Part shown: positions 1 to 7,931 of the stretch, in pieces
Layout: every line of letters starts with the position of its first letter
Position numbering within the stretch: position 1 is the first letter of the stretch
NCBI RefSeq assembly: GCF_030814135.1
Contig: NZ_JAUSUQ010000009.1
Span: 62,001-126,000, forward strand
Origin: Caldalkalibacillus uzonensis
GTDB taxonomy: Bacteria; Bacillota; Bacilli; Caldalkalibacillales; Caldalkalibacillaceae
Direction of reading: 5' to 3'
DNA: 64,000 nt
Notes under the pieces: generated by a model
Told to the model about the DNA's origin: nothing
Database searches by the model: none
Seen by the model: only the letters and a program-made list of their open reading frames with translations
Program-made: the position numbers and the translations under genes

Positions 1-360
1 AGATAATGGGTAATCATTTCCCTTTTCATCCATCACTTTCGCTACATTCCCAGTCATCATTGTATCTCCTACAAACATTAGGCGTAGCATTGACTTATTC
101 TCATCAATCTGCTTATCTGTGTCCTGCTTTTCTGAGTCCTGTTTAACTTCATCTTCATACTGACGAACTGCATGATTATCAGCAGCCGCTGGCCGGTCTG
201 GCTCAGGTAAATCCATTTGATCCAACGGTTCATCTGGCTGAGATATCATCTCTTCACCCTGACAAGAAACAAGGACGAACATCAAAAGCAAGAGACAAAG
301 TAACCTTAGTTTTTTTGAAAAATTTAATTTGATAAATATATTGGGCTTCAGAATGATCAA
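1..360 (-). CDS. CapA-family (PGA_cap) lipoprotein, N-terminal part
   Basis: This open frame of 120 codons runs off the left edge. It begins at a TTG preceded by GGGGAGAG at good spacing. The N-terminus has basic residues, a hydrophobic stretch and a lipobox (L-V-S-C), so the product should be a membrane-anchored lipoprotein. An acidic, Pro/Asp/Gln-rich linker of about 60 residues follows. Then comes LMFVGDTMMTGNV, the start of the CapA/PgsA calcineurin-like fold found in poly-gamma-glutamate capsule enzymes and many paralogues of unknown substrate. The catalytic domain lies outside the window, so a capsule role cannot be claimed. No other capsule genes are visible here. Confidence 0.75.
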   Translation of the reverse strand, partial: MIILKPNIFIKLNFSKKLRLLCLLLLMFVLVSCQGEEMISQPDEPLDQMDLPEPDRPAAADNHAVRQYEDEVKQDSEKQDTDKQIDENKSMLRLMFVGDTMMTGNVAKVMDEKGNDYPLS

Positions 361-470
361 ATTATCTCTCCCCTATCCCCTCTGTATCGACGATCATCCC
401 AGTACGATAAAATGTGTTTTTCTCTTTCTTGATGAGCACGCAAAACCATCTTTAGATAAGGGCAATAAAG

Positions 471-512
471 GGGTCCCCCAAAAAGTTATGTCAACATTTG
501 GGTAGCCCCCTA
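471..512. terminator. Probable terminator hairpin
   Basis: A GC-rich inverted repeat (GGGG and CCCAAA arms pairing with TTTGGG and CCCC) lies directly downstream of the CDGSH gene. On the minus strand it is followed only by a short T-rich stretch, so termination is plausible but not strong. Confidence 0.4.
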
Positions 513-523
513 AGTATATTCTA

Positions 524-724
524 TTATTTTGCCCTCACCTTGTTCTCAAATTTTCCTTTGTGGGAACCGTCACAAAAAGGCTTATTACCAGACAGACCAC
601 ATCGGCATAAGAAAGTTGCTTTTTTGGTTTCAATACGTTGCCCTTCTCCATCATACAGTTCGATTTCACCCTTAATGGCAATGGGCCCGTTATCGTTAAT
701 GGTCACTTTCACTTCAGACAACAT
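524..724 (-). CDS. CDGSH-type iron-sulfur protein
   Basis: This 66-residue protein carries the signature [16 protein letters not shown] (C-x-C-x2-S-x3-P-x-C-D-G-x2-H). In mitoNEET-like proteins it binds a [2Fe-2S] cluster through three cysteines and one histidine. The N-terminal half ([17 protein letters not shown]) is the short beta segment typical of bacterial single-CDGSH proteins. Its length fits the stand-alone bacterial family, so no truncation is suspected. The cellular role is unknown for most members; redox sensing or cluster transfer is inferred from the family. It is transcribed alone, with a hairpin downstream. Confidence 0.9.
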   Translation of the reverse strand: MLSEVKVTINDNGPIAIKGEIELYDGEGQRIETKKATFLCRCGLSGNKPFCDGSHKGKFENKVRAK

Positions 725-741
725 GATTCACCTCCCTGCAT

Positions 742-969
742 TTAAAAAATTCTGATTATATTTCCTTCTTCATTTAGAAGAACATATATACATTTCCTTG
801 TCAATACTGGGACTTTTTTGCTTTGAATGTTTTTTTCTTTTACTTTTAAAAAGGCTGTAACATAATATTTAAAAAAATCCTTAAGTCCATATCGGTCTAT
901 GAATTTTGTCGAGATGTTAAAACAATACTTTTCTTCTTTTGTTTCCGATTTTAATATAGTACTTTCCAT
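742..969 (-). CDS. Hypothetical protein, 75 aa
   Basis: I do not recognise this frame. It is rich in Lys, Phe, Tyr and Ile and has no signal peptide or metal motif. The ATG lacks a convincing Shine-Dalgarno sequence. It begins 8 nt after the stop of a tiny ORF (978-1046) that does have a strong one, so translation could be coupled. It lies between the CDGSH gene and the fluoride-channel genes and is oriented with the former. It may be a real small gene, the tail of a decayed gene, or chance. Confidence 0.35.
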   Translation of the reverse strand: MESTILKSETKEEKYCFNISTKFIDRYGLKDFFKYYVTAFLKVKEKNIQSKKVPVLTRKCIYVLLNEEGNIIRIF

Positions 970-977
970 TATCTTCG

Positions 978-1046
978 TTATAAAATAGCCTTATTTTCAG
1001 CCATTTTTAAAGGTGTCCACACTTCATGAAATCTGTAGTAGGGCAT
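978..1046 (-). CDS. Possible 22-aa leader or micro-ORF
   Basis: An ATG preceded by AAGGAGGA at ideal spacing opens a 22-codon frame (MPYYRFHEVW...) ending in TAA just 8 nt before the start of the 75-aa ORF at 742-969. The ribosome-binding site is among the best in this neighbourhood, which is the main reason to list it. No family is recognised. It could be a leader that couples translation to the next ORF, or the 5' remnant of a gene whose frame was lost; the two ORFs are in different frames. Confidence 0.3.
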   Translation of the reverse strand: MPYYRFHEVWTPLKMAENKAIL

Positions 1047-1220
1047 TTCTATCCTCCTTCTTCACAACCCTTTAGGCCTGTTTTTATTTCTGGTACATTT
1101 TACGTGCAACAACATGGCATATGCTTATAAAATGAGAAGGAGGTCCTGAAACCCTTTGCCAGGAACACATCACTTCTAAGGAAATAAAAAAACTGATACC
1201 ATATACGGGAGGTTCAACAC

Positions 1221-1634
1221 TTGAAATCATATCTCATTAACTGTCTGGCCGTGGGCATCGGAGGAGCTCTTGGCACCCTTTTCCGTTACTTGATTAACAT
1301 CTCTATCCTTGGGTCTCCTTTTCCTTTGGCAACCGTCATTGAAAATATTGTGGGCAGCTTTGTGCTGGGGGGCTTAACAGGTTGGCTTGTCTTTAAAAAA
1401 ATAAAAGAGTGGTTGAAAACAGGCCTGGGTGTGGGGCTATGCGGAGGATTCACCACCATGTCAACTTTGGCAGCTGATACCGTTATGGTTTACCAAAATA
1501 TGGACATGGGCTGGGCATTTTTCTATATTACATTATCTCTGTTTGGCGGGATCATCTTTGCCGGGTTAGGTTACCTGCTGGGGGTAAAACTGGGTGAGCA
1601 AACCGCCCAAAGGAAAGCAGGTGAACAAACATGA
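1221..1634 (+). CDS. crcB1: Fluoride channel CrcB/FluC, first paralogue
   Basis: This 137-residue four-helix membrane protein belongs to the CrcB/Fluc family of fluoride export channels. Family marks include GGALGTLFRYLIN near the N-terminus, NIVGSFVLGGLTG in helix 2 and the GGFTTMSTLA stretch in helix 3, which contains the Thr/Ser/Phe residues near the pore. A TTG at 1221 with GGGAGG upstream is the likely start. The stop overlaps the start of the second crcB gene by 4 nt, so the two are translated together. In Bacillales, paired crcB genes encode oppositely oriented subunits of a heterodimer, whereas single-gene versions are dual-topology homodimers. I see no canonical fluoride riboswitch upstream. 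Confidence 0.93.
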   Translation: MKSYLINCLAVGIGGALGTLFRYLINISILGSPFPLATVIENIVGSFVLGGLTGWLVFKKIKEWLKTGLGVGLCGGFTTMSTLAADTVMVYQNMDMGWAFFYITLSLFGGIIFAGLGYLLGVKLGEQTAQRKAGEQT

Positions 1635-2014
1635 ACCTTCTTCTGTTAACTTTAGGCGGCGCATTTGGGGCTGTTTCCCGTTATATGGTTGGCATCGTGA
1701 TCATGAGAGCATTCCCTAATCCGCCTATACCTGTTGCGATGGTTAGCGTCAATTTTTTAGGATCGCTTGGTTTAGGCTGTTTTTTGGGCCTCTACTTTGG
1801 TTCCATTCCTTTTGACGCCTATGCCTATCCGCTATTTCTGCTCCTGGGCGTTGGCTTTTTTGGTGCTTTCACCACGTTTTCCACTTTCAGTGTGGAGGCG
1901 GTTCAGCTGATCCGGGATAAACAACCGGCTAAAGCACTGCTTTACATCTCGGCTTCCATCTTAGGGAGCATTGCTCTTTTTTTGCTGGGGTTCAGTTTGT
2001 CCCTAACCGATTAA
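1631..2014 (+). CDS. crcB2: Fluoride channel CrcB/FluC, second paralogue
   Basis: The 127-residue partner of the upstream gene overlaps it by ATGA. It has four predicted helices. The family motifs are GGAFGAVSRYMVG at the N-terminus, VNFLGSLGLG in helix 2 and GFFGAFTTFSTF in helix 3. The two proteins differ enough to suggest an obligate antiparallel heterodimer rather than redundant copies. Function in fluoride export follows from family knowledge; the pairing and overlap are seen directly. Confidence 0.93.
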   Translation: MNLLLLTLGGAFGAVSRYMVGIVIMRAFPNPPIPVAMVSVNFLGSLGLGCFLGLYFGSIPFDAYAYPLFLLLGVGFFGAFTTFSTFSVEAVQLIRDKQPAKALLYISASILGSIALFLLGFSLSLTD

Positions 2015-2044
2015 AATCTTGTCCATTGGCCGGAATCGTTCAAT

Positions 2045-3037
2045 TTATTTAACTACTTCCTTTAAGACCTTTACCATATTCACTTTTTCATTCGTCTCAT
2101 GTCCCCATCCAATTGTTTCCTTAACAATATTTCCGTTGTAGTCCACCTCCATCACTGCCTGAAAAGGGAATGATTGACCAAAGCGGAAGCGGAGATCGGT
2201 CCATTTTAAGCGCAGGATGTCTCCCTCACGGCGCTTTTCAAAGTAAACATATTTGGCGAAATACAAAAAGGCATCCAGCACATCACTTTTCTGTCTCCAT
2301 CTCTGCCAGGCTTGCTGCCAACTCTTGGGTAATTTTATTTCCTCTCGGTACTCACCGTTCCTCAAGCGGCCCAGAATATATCGGTCCTCCGTTTCAACTA
2401 TCACCTGCCAGTTGTTGAAGCGGAATGTGGGAGTCACACTAATGCTTACAGGTTTGTACTTCCGGTACAAGCTTGAAATACGTCCTAGTTGAAAACGGTG
2501 CAGGTAAATCCGTATCAAAACATACAGCAAGGTTAAGCCGTTAAGCCCGGCAAATAATGGCCCAGGCGATATGTTCCCTGTCCACCACAGGATAATCCCG
2601 GCCAGTTGAGTGAGAAAGATATACGGGTCCAAGATCATGAGCACATCTTTGGCCAGCCACTCCTCTGTAAACGGACGTAGTGCCTGTGTACCGTAGGTGT
2701 TTAATACATCCAGACCTACATGAACAAGCACAGCAATAAAACACCACATCCATAGCAAGGACCAAGACAGTCCATCAACAAAGGGGATGATCAACAGGGT
2801 GATCAAGGTTGGCCAAATAAACCAAAAGGGAATGGAGTGTGAAATCCCCCGGTGATATTTGAAATAAGCGGCATCTCCTTTTAAGCGGCAAACACAATCA
2901 AAATCAGGTGCTTGAGAAGCAATCACCGTGCCAATGGTAACAGCCAGCCCAACAGAAGGGGTGGATGCCACCTCAGGATGAAGATGGGCCAAACCACCAA
3001 GTCCGGCCCCAATCAGAAAATGACTCGCCGTATCCAT
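2045..3037 (-). CDS. yfhP: YfhP-like membrane protein (YdjM/DUF457 metal-dependent hydrolase family)
   Basis: This 330-residue protein starts MDTASHFLIGAGLGGL, with several membrane segments in the first 190 residues and a soluble C-terminal half. The histidine-containing motifs HFLIG, KYHRGISHSIPFW and HVGLDVLNTYGTQ are typical of the YdjM (LexA-binding, inner-membrane metal-dependent hydrolase) family and of B. subtilis YfhP. The biochemical activity is unproven for this branch; YfhP has been discussed as a regulator near yfhQ in B. subtilis. The gene is convergent with crcB2 and monocistronic. The ATG at 3037 is preceded by AAGGAAG. Confidence 0.8.
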   Translation of the reverse strand: MDTASHFLIGAGLGGLAHLHPEVASTPSVGLAVTIGTVIASQAPDFDCVCRLKGDAAYFKYHRGISHSIPFWFIWPTLITLLIIPFVDGLSWSLLWMWCFIAVLVHVGLDVLNTYGTQALRPFTEEWLAKDVLMILDPYIFLTQLAGIILWWTGNISPGPLFAGLNGLTLLYVLIRIYLHRFQLGRISSLYRKYKPVSISVTPTFRFNNWQVIVETEDRYILGRLRNGEYREEIKLPKSWQQAWQRWRQKSDVLDAFLYFAKYVYFEKRREGDILRLKWTDLRFRFGQSFPFQAVMEVDYNGNIVKETIGWGHETNEKVNMVKVLKEVVK

Positions 3038-3081
3038 GGTATCCTTCCTTTTAGTGAAATCTTAAAGTCAAAAAGCCGGGA

Positions 3082-3252
3082 TTAAGCATCCCAGCTAAAA
3101 CGCACGCCATATTTTCCGCTTTTCACTTTAAATACTTCAACCATCTGGGGAGCATGGCACCCCATAAGCCACCAATCATGTTCAATACGAATTTTTAAGC
3201 AATTGGCTTGAAATTTGCTGTCATATAGTTTGCCCCAATAAATCCAGTTCAT
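3082..3252 (-). CDS. Small hypothetical protein, 56 aa
   Basis: This short frame begins MNWIYWGKLYDSKF and ends GVRFSWDA. The ATG has GTGAGGG upstream at normal spacing, and the gene fills the space between the PgpA-like and YfhP-like genes on the same strand. It has an unusual number of Trp residues (five) and two Cys, and is predicted to be soluble and beta-rich. I do not recognise the family. Confidence rests on the ribosome-binding site, the clean stop and the syntenic slot. Confidence 0.5.
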   Translation of the reverse strand: MNWIYWGKLYDSKFQANCLKIRIEHDWWLMGCHAPQMVEVFKVKSGKYGVRFSWDA

Positions 3253-3321
3253 TTTTCCCTCACACCTGCATTAACTTGGTCTATTTATCATCATATCCAA
3301 ATGAACCGGATTTAATCGTCA

Positions 3322-3867
3322 TTATCCCGCTTGTTCTTCTCTTTGTTCCAGCTGCACTTCTTCCGCTTCCTCTTGGTCTCGCAGACGGTGGGCCAGGCGG
3401 CTGGACGCACTGGCGGCAATACTGCACACCAGGTCATCCAAAAAAGTATTGACATGTGAACCGATCTTAGAATCCAGCTTTTTGATAATACCCACTTTCT
3501 CTTTATCCAAATAGCCAAAGGTGGTCACGGCAATACTGCCATAACCAAAAACAGAACCCAAGGCTAATGTTTCATCACAGCCGAACAAGCCCTCATCATT
3601 CTCTACAATACTTTGCAACGGCTCGGACAACAGTTTTTTCTCAGCAAGCATGTCCAGCTCAATCCCCACCAAGAGCGCATGCTGAACTTCCCTCTTCTCT
3701 AAAACGGCTTCAACCGACTCCACACATGCAGCCATATCCAAATCCGGTTTGTACGGGGATTGCATTTGATATACAATCTCAGCAATATCCTTGATGGAGA
3801 CACCTCTCTTACGTAGCAGATCTAATGCTGCTTGTTTTACTTCTTTACTATGCACTCTGTTGTACAT
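3322..3867 (-). CDS. Phosphatidylglycerophosphatase A-related protein (YutG type)
   Basis: This 181-residue protein belongs to the PgpA superfamily. Characteristic stretches are FGYGSIAVTTFGYLDKEKVG, the DSKIGSHVNTFLDDLVCSI segment with conserved acidic residues, and an N-terminal helical region (KQAALDLLRKRGVSIKDIA) seen in the Bacillus YutG subgroup. Classical PgpA dephosphorylates phosphatidylglycerol phosphate. The YutG subgroup is shorter and soluble and its substrate is not settled, so I avoid a specific reaction. The C-terminus is a charged tail rich in Glu and Gln. Confidence 0.75.
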   Translation of the reverse strand: MYNRVHSKEVKQAALDLLRKRGVSIKDIAEIVYQMQSPYKPDLDMAACVESVEAVLEKREVQHALLVGIELDMLAEKKLLSEPLQSIVENDEGLFGCDETLALGSVFGYGSIAVTTFGYLDKEKVGIIKKLDSKIGSHVNTFLDDLVCSIAASASSRLAHRLRDQEEAEEVQLEQREEQAG

Positions 3868-4041
3868 CGCAAAACCTCCCTGTTTCCCATTACCCCTGCT
3901 AGATGGAAGTTAAACCATTTCACTTTTGCTAATCGAGTGATTAGTGCTATCATTTTAACATATTCAGCTGTGCAAGGGGAGTGACAAACGCTAAAATATG
4001 ATACAATAACAATATGTATGCCAAGAAGGAGGGTACACATC

Positions 4042-4560
4042 ATGAAATTGGGCATAGCCATTTATCCACCCAAAGATATTCAGGATATTGCCAATTCATT
4101 CCGCAAACGTTACGACCCCCGTTATTCTCTCATTGCACCTCACATTACAATTAAAGAAGCTTTTGAAGTTGCTGAAGATCAATTGCCTGAGATTGTTCAG
4201 TATTTACGCCAAGTGGCTCAAGATACTGAGCCGATCCCACTTCACATTTACAAAGTGAGCCACTTTCACCCGACCAACAATGTGCTTTATCTAGCCATTA
4301 AAGAGGAACCGCGGCTGACAGCGTTACACCATAAATTGCATGAACCGCCACTCTTGAAGCATGAACATAAATATCCTTTTGTTCCACATATCACCATTGG
4401 GCAAGAGATGTCTGACGACGAGTTGCACGATGTCTATGGCCGTTTACGAATGAAGTCATTTGAGTTCTCTTTTACGGCTACCCGCTTCCATCTTCTCTAT
4501 CAATTGGAGAATGAAACTTGGACAACTTATGAAACCTTTCTGCTTGGCCAGCAAGGGTAG
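4042..4560 (+). CDS. yjcG: 2'-5' RNA ligase superfamily protein, YjcG-like
   Basis: The 172-residue product has the two HxTx motifs of the 2H phosphoesterase/RNA ligase superfamily: PHITIKE near residue 34 and PHITIGQ near residue 115. The spacing and length match the B. subtilis YjcG subgroup. I chose the ATG at 4042 because AGGAGGG lies 8 nt upstream; an ATG at 4018 is in frame but has no such site. 2H enzymes act on 2',5' or cyclic phosphodiester bonds, but the physiological substrate of YjcG-type proteins is unknown. A strong hairpin follows the stop. Confidence 0.88.
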   Translation: MKLGIAIYPPKDIQDIANSFRKRYDPRYSLIAPHITIKEAFEVAEDQLPEIVQYLRQVAQDTEPIPLHIYKVSHFHPTNNVLYLAIKEEPRLTALHHKLHEPPLLKHEHKYPFVPHITIGQEMSDDELHDVYGRLRMKSFEFSFTATRFHLLYQLENETWTTYETFLLGQQG

Positions 4561-4579
4561 GTGGTCGTCAAAATGAAAA

Positions 4580-4616
4580 AAGAGTTGTAAGACGGTGACT
4601 TACAACTCTTTTTTTG
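4580..4616. terminator. Bidirectional terminator
   Basis: A 12-bp perfect stem (AAGAGTTGTAAG / CTTACAACTCTT) with a 7-nt loop is followed by a T-run on the plus strand and an A-run (T on minus) on the other side. It serves the YjcG-like gene and overlaps the last codons and stop of the convergent PHP gene. Confidence 0.9.
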
Positions 4617-5460
4617 CTTGTTCATCTTGTGCCTGCTTCATCTGTTTTAAGTGCTCCAGCGCCTCCCTTGGGACCGGCTGAGAACCCAAGTCTGAGTGGA
4701 AAACTTGCCCATTCCGTTCGCCGTGATAATCAGATCCACCGGTCGCAATTAAGTGAAGCTCTTTAGCCATACGGCTATACTTGTCAACCTCACTGTCCGT
4801 ATGATCAGGATGAAACACTTCAATGCCTTTCAGACCAATTGCGGCCAGCTCTTCGATTAAGGGATCATCATCATATAAACCTGGATGAGCCAGAACCGGA
4901 ATGCCCCCATAGCGCAAAATCAGACGGACTGCATCTTCAGGGGAAATCCGCGGAGGATTGACATAGGCTTTGCCTTCCCGCCCTAAATACTGTTCAAAAG
5001 CTTCTTCCATAGAATGAACAATGCCTTTGTCCATTAATACTTCGGCCATGTGGGGACGGCCAACATTGCCCTCAGGTTGTGTCTGTTTGGCCTTTACCTC
5101 TTCCATGGTGATGTCTATGCCCAATTCATTGAGGCGGGCCACCATTAGCTCATTGCGCTTCGCCCGCACATTCCGTAATTTTTTCAGCTCTTGCTGAAGA
5201 CCTTGCTGCTGATATTCAATGTAGTAACCCAAGACGTGTACATCCTGACCATGGCGCAACGTACTGATTTCAATACCAGGAATCACCTCTACCCCAAGCT
5301 GACGTCCAGCCTCAAGCCCTTCTTCTAAGCCACTTACCGTATCATGATCGGTTATGGCAATAGCTTGCAATCCCTTTTTCTTGGCCAGACGCACATTTTC
5401 TGTCGGGGTGTTGGTTCCGTCAGATGCTGTGGTATGGGTATGCAAATCAATGACTGCCAT
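4600..5460 (-). CDS. PHP-domain phosphoesterase (TrpH/YciV family)
   Basis: This 286-residue protein has the PHP metal-binding motifs: IDLHTHTTASDGT at the N-terminus, ITDHDTVSG near residue 40, VLAHPGLYDDD around residue 190 and TGGSDYHGE near residue 240. These ligate a tri-metal centre. Family members such as E. coli YciV/RnaAM act on 3',5'-nucleoside bisphosphates and RNA 5' ends, which is the probable activity. The start is the ATG at 5460, with GGAGGAG upstream inside the end of the GDPD gene; the two genes overlap by 14 nt and form an operon. Confidence 0.87.
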   Translation of the reverse strand: MAVIDLHTHTTASDGTNTPTENVRLAKKKGLQAIAITDHDTVSGLEEGLEAGRQLGVEVIPGIEISTLRHGQDVHVLGYYIEYQQQGLQQELKKLRNVRAKRNELMVARLNELGIDITMEEVKAKQTQPEGNVGRPHMAEVLMDKGIVHSMEEAFEQYLGREGKAYVNPPRISPEDAVRLILRYGGIPVLAHPGLYDDDPLIEELAAIGLKGIEVFHPDHTDSEVDKYSRMAKELHLIATGGSDYHGERNGQVFHSDLGSQPVPREALEHLKQMKQAQDEQAKKEL

Positions 5461-6469
5461 TGAACTCCTCCATTTCATTCATCACACGAATCATTAAGTC
5501 AGGACGGTCGGTGATGATCCCCTCCACGCCCTTCTGAAGCAGATCGCGCATGACCTCCTCTTCATTGATCGTCCAGTAATAGATGGGCATGTTTAACTTT
5601 TGGGCGCCGTCAATCAAGCGTTGGTCGGTCAAACTGAAAAAGTTATACTCTGGTGGCAGAGAGATCACATCGGCTTGCGGCCGATACAAGCGATTGAGAA
5701 ATGTTTTATGATAAAAAGCAAAGCGCATCGCCTCTTGTTGTCCCGCAACAATCGGCACCTGACCCTGGGCATAGGTTTGAAAATGATCAAGAATTTCATC
5801 GTCAAAGGAGGCGACAAGCACTTGATCCTCCATCTTGTACGCCTCAATAAGTTCCCACAGCTTGCGGGCCAGCAGCGCTTTGGGCGTTTCTCCGTCTCCG
5901 GTCACGTCCGGCAAGTAACCGGGGGATTCCTCATCAGGTTCAGCATACTTTAACTCAATCAGCATGCGTGCTTCAGGAAAAGTTTCAAACACCTCACTGA
6001 CGGTGGGGATGGTGATGCCTTGGTTACGATAGATGAAATTGCCACGGATATCACGAAACATATAAGCTGCATCCAAAGCCCTAATCTCCTCCAAGGTGAG
6101 TGCATCCACCCGGCCTTCCCCGTCAGTGGTCCGGTCAACTGTTTCATCATGAATCACCACAAGATGGCCGTCACGGGTCATATGCACATCAAATTCAATC
6201 ACATCAGCCCCCAGCTCCAACGCTAGTTCAAAGGCCAGCAGTGTGTTTTCCGGGGCAATGTCTGCACCCCCCCTGTGGGCGATGACAAGCGGATCCTGAT
6301 CCCCTTCAAAAAAAGGATAAGCGGGTCGCTCAGGCACAACAATTAAAAACAGAGCCAAGTAAGCCAAAGCCAGAAATAAGAGAACGCTTAAGATAATTTT
6401 GAAGATTGGCTTTTTCTTCTTGCGCCGACGAATATACGGCGTTGGTGCATGATGAACACGTGTTTCCAT
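5447..6469 (-). CDS. Membrane-anchored glycerophosphodiester phosphodiesterase
   Basis: The 340-residue protein has a basic N-terminus, one transmembrane segment at about residues 23-46 and an extracytoplasmic GDPD TIM-barrel. Catalytic motifs are IAHRGGADIAPENTLLAF (metal-binding HR and E-N), GADVIEFDVHMTRDG and VVIHDETVDRTTDG, followed by LIELK. GDPD enzymes hydrolyse glycerophosphodiesters to glycerol-3-phosphate and an alcohol. With the N-terminal anchor, likely substrates are lipid headgroup debris or teichoic acid at the outer face. It is the first gene of an operon with the overlapping PHP phosphoesterase. Confidence 0.9.
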   Translation of the reverse strand: METRVHHAPTPYIRRRKKKKPIFKIILSVLLFLALAYLALFLIVVPERPAYPFFEGDQDPLVIAHRGGADIAPENTLLAFELALELGADVIEFDVHMTRDGHLVVIHDETVDRTTDGEGRVDALTLEEIRALDAAYMFRDIRGNFIYRNQGITIPTVSEVFETFPEARMLIELKYAEPDEESPGYLPDVTGDGETPKALLARKLWELIEAYKMEDQVLVASFDDEILDHFQTYAQGQVPIVAGQQEAMRFAFYHKTFLNRLYRPQADVISLPPEYNFFSLTDQRLIDGAQKLNMPIYYWTINEEEVMRDLLQKGVEGIITDRPDLMIRVMNEMEEFNGSH

Positions 6470-6597
6470 CCGGCTTCTCTCCCATATTAATCTGTTTTCA
6501 TCATACCTGTTCTATGTAAGAAAAAAAAGAGAAAATCTGTTACTATCTTATACAAAAGATGGTAAAGCCCATCATATTTTGTTCATGTTTCTGGGCG

Positions 6598-6628
6598 AAA
6601 AAAGACCCCCTGTTTTAATCAGAGGGCA
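6598..6628 (-). terminator. Rho-independent terminator
   Basis: On the minus strand, CCCTCTG and CAGGGGG arms flank a 7-nt loop and are followed by TCTTTTTT. It lies just downstream of the small gene ending at 6659. Confidence 0.75.
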
Positions 6629-6658
6629 GTCACTTGCACTTTTCTAATTATATCCAAT

Positions 6659-6856
6659 TTAGGCATATTGGTCAAAATATAAACCTTTCCCGGTGTGATA
6701 TTTAATCTTTTCCGGCCATTGGACATAACGTTTAACGGGAGAGTTCACTTCTTTTTTGATCACAGGTTGTACTTTCGGGACCTTGGACTGTACAGGGGGA
6801 ATCATATTCATGGCCACCCGGTACGATTCAGGGAAATAAAGAGGATAATAACCCAT
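6659..6856 (-). CDS. Small basic Tyr/Pro-rich protein, 65 aa
   Basis: The ATG at 6856 has GAGGTG at good spacing and the gene has its own terminator, so it is probably real. The product (MGYYPLYFPESYRV...) is rich in Tyr, Pro, Lys and Val with no Cys and no membrane segment. Its composition is reminiscent of small spore-coat-type proteins of Bacillales, but I recognise no family and assign no function. It lies between fabI and the GDPD gene on the same strand. Confidence 0.6.
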   Translation of the reverse strand: MGYYPLYFPESYRVAMNMIPPVQSKVPKVQPVIKKEVNSPVKRYVQWPEKIKYHTGKGLYFDQYA

Positions 6857-6986
6857 CTGTATCACCTCGGCCAGTGACTTCTTGTTATTATCTATATTCC
6901 CCCTGCCCCCTGTTATGAATCATCTTTGTGGATTGAGTTCAGCCAGACAGCCGGATGTCTTAGCTCCAATCATTTATCCACGGCAC

Positions 6987-7766
6987 TTAGATGCTGCCCA
7001 GGATATTAAATCCGGAATCAACGTGAATGATCTCACCAGTGACACCGCTGGATAAATCACTGAGCAAATACAGTGCCGTCTTGCCTACTTCTTCCTGTGT
7101 CACTGTACGGCGCAGTGGTGCTTTTTCTTCAATGGTCTTTAGAATACTGTTGAAGTCTTTCACGCCTTTGGCTGCCAGGGTACGGATCGGCCCCGCTGAA
7201 ATGCTGTTGACACGAATGTTGTGCGGGCCCAGGTCATTAGCCAAATATTTGACAATAGAATCCAAAGCAGCTTTGGCCACACCCATCACATTATAATTGG
7301 GGACAACGCGTTCTCCGCCCAAATAGGTCAGTGTGACAATGCTGCCACCCTCGGTCATCAGCTCTTTGGCTGCCCGGGAGACAGCAACCAGTGAGTAGGC
7401 ACTGATGTCTTGGGCTAAATGGTATCCTTCTCTTGAAGTATGAACAAACTCCCCTTGCAATTCTTCCGTTTTGGCAAAGGCAATGCAGTGGGCCAGGCCA
7501 TGGATGACACCCACTTTTTCCTTAATGGTGGCGAATGCTTCAATAATCTCCTCATCCTTGGTTACATCACAGGGTAAGAGCAGCGAATCATCACGGTCAA
7601 GGGTAGCAACCAATTCCTCTACATTTTTCTTTAAGCGTTCACCTTGGTATGTAAAAATTAAACGTGCGCCGGCATCATGCAATGCTTTGGCAATTCCCCA
7701 GGCAATACTTCTTTTATTTGCAACTCCCATAATGACATATGTGCGTCCAGCCAACATTTGATTCAT
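6987..7766 (-). CDS. fabI: Enoyl-[acyl-carrier-protein] reductase [NADH] FabI
   Basis: This 259-residue classical short-chain reductase shows the FabI-specific cofactor site GVANKRSIAWGIAKAL and the catalytic Y-x6-K pair (YNVMGVAK, about Tyr155/Lys162). The flexible substrate-binding loop region SAGPIRTLAAKGVKDF and the C-terminal VDSGFNILG are also present. It reduces trans-2-enoyl-ACP in the last step of each fatty-acid elongation cycle. The ATG at 7766 has GAGGAGGT upstream; an earlier in-frame TTG would include that site. It is the target class of triclosan-type inhibitors. The gene stands alone, divergent from the rodA-like gene. Confidence 0.95.
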   Translation of the reverse strand: MNQMLAGRTYVIMGVANKRSIAWGIAKALHDAGARLIFTYQGERLKKNVEELVATLDRDDSLLLPCDVTKDEEIIEAFATIKEKVGVIHGLAHCIAFAKTEELQGEFVHTSREGYHLAQDISAYSLVAVSRAAKELMTEGGSIVTLTYLGGERVVPNYNVMGVAKAALDSIVKYLANDLGPHNIRVNSISAGPIRTLAAKGVKDFNSILKTIEEKAPLRRTVTQEEVGKTALYLLSDLSSGVTGEIIHVDSGFNILGSI

Positions 7767-7931
7767 AAGGGACCTCCTCAACTTGATATTTACTATTAGT
7801 ATCTGGTCTTAAACCTATTCTCCATTATATCATGTTTTCCAAGCGAGTGACTAGCTAAATCCGGCTTTTTGTTATATGATGCTATAGGGAATAAAAGTTC
7901 TAGTTTAGTATCACGATAAGGATGAACCACG

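Noticed and set aside
1020-1220. Possible fluoride riboswitch upstream of crcB
   Set aside because: I looked for the conserved GGCGATGG...CGCC core and pseudoknot pattern and did not find it; the CCTG/CAGG hairpin alone is too weak.
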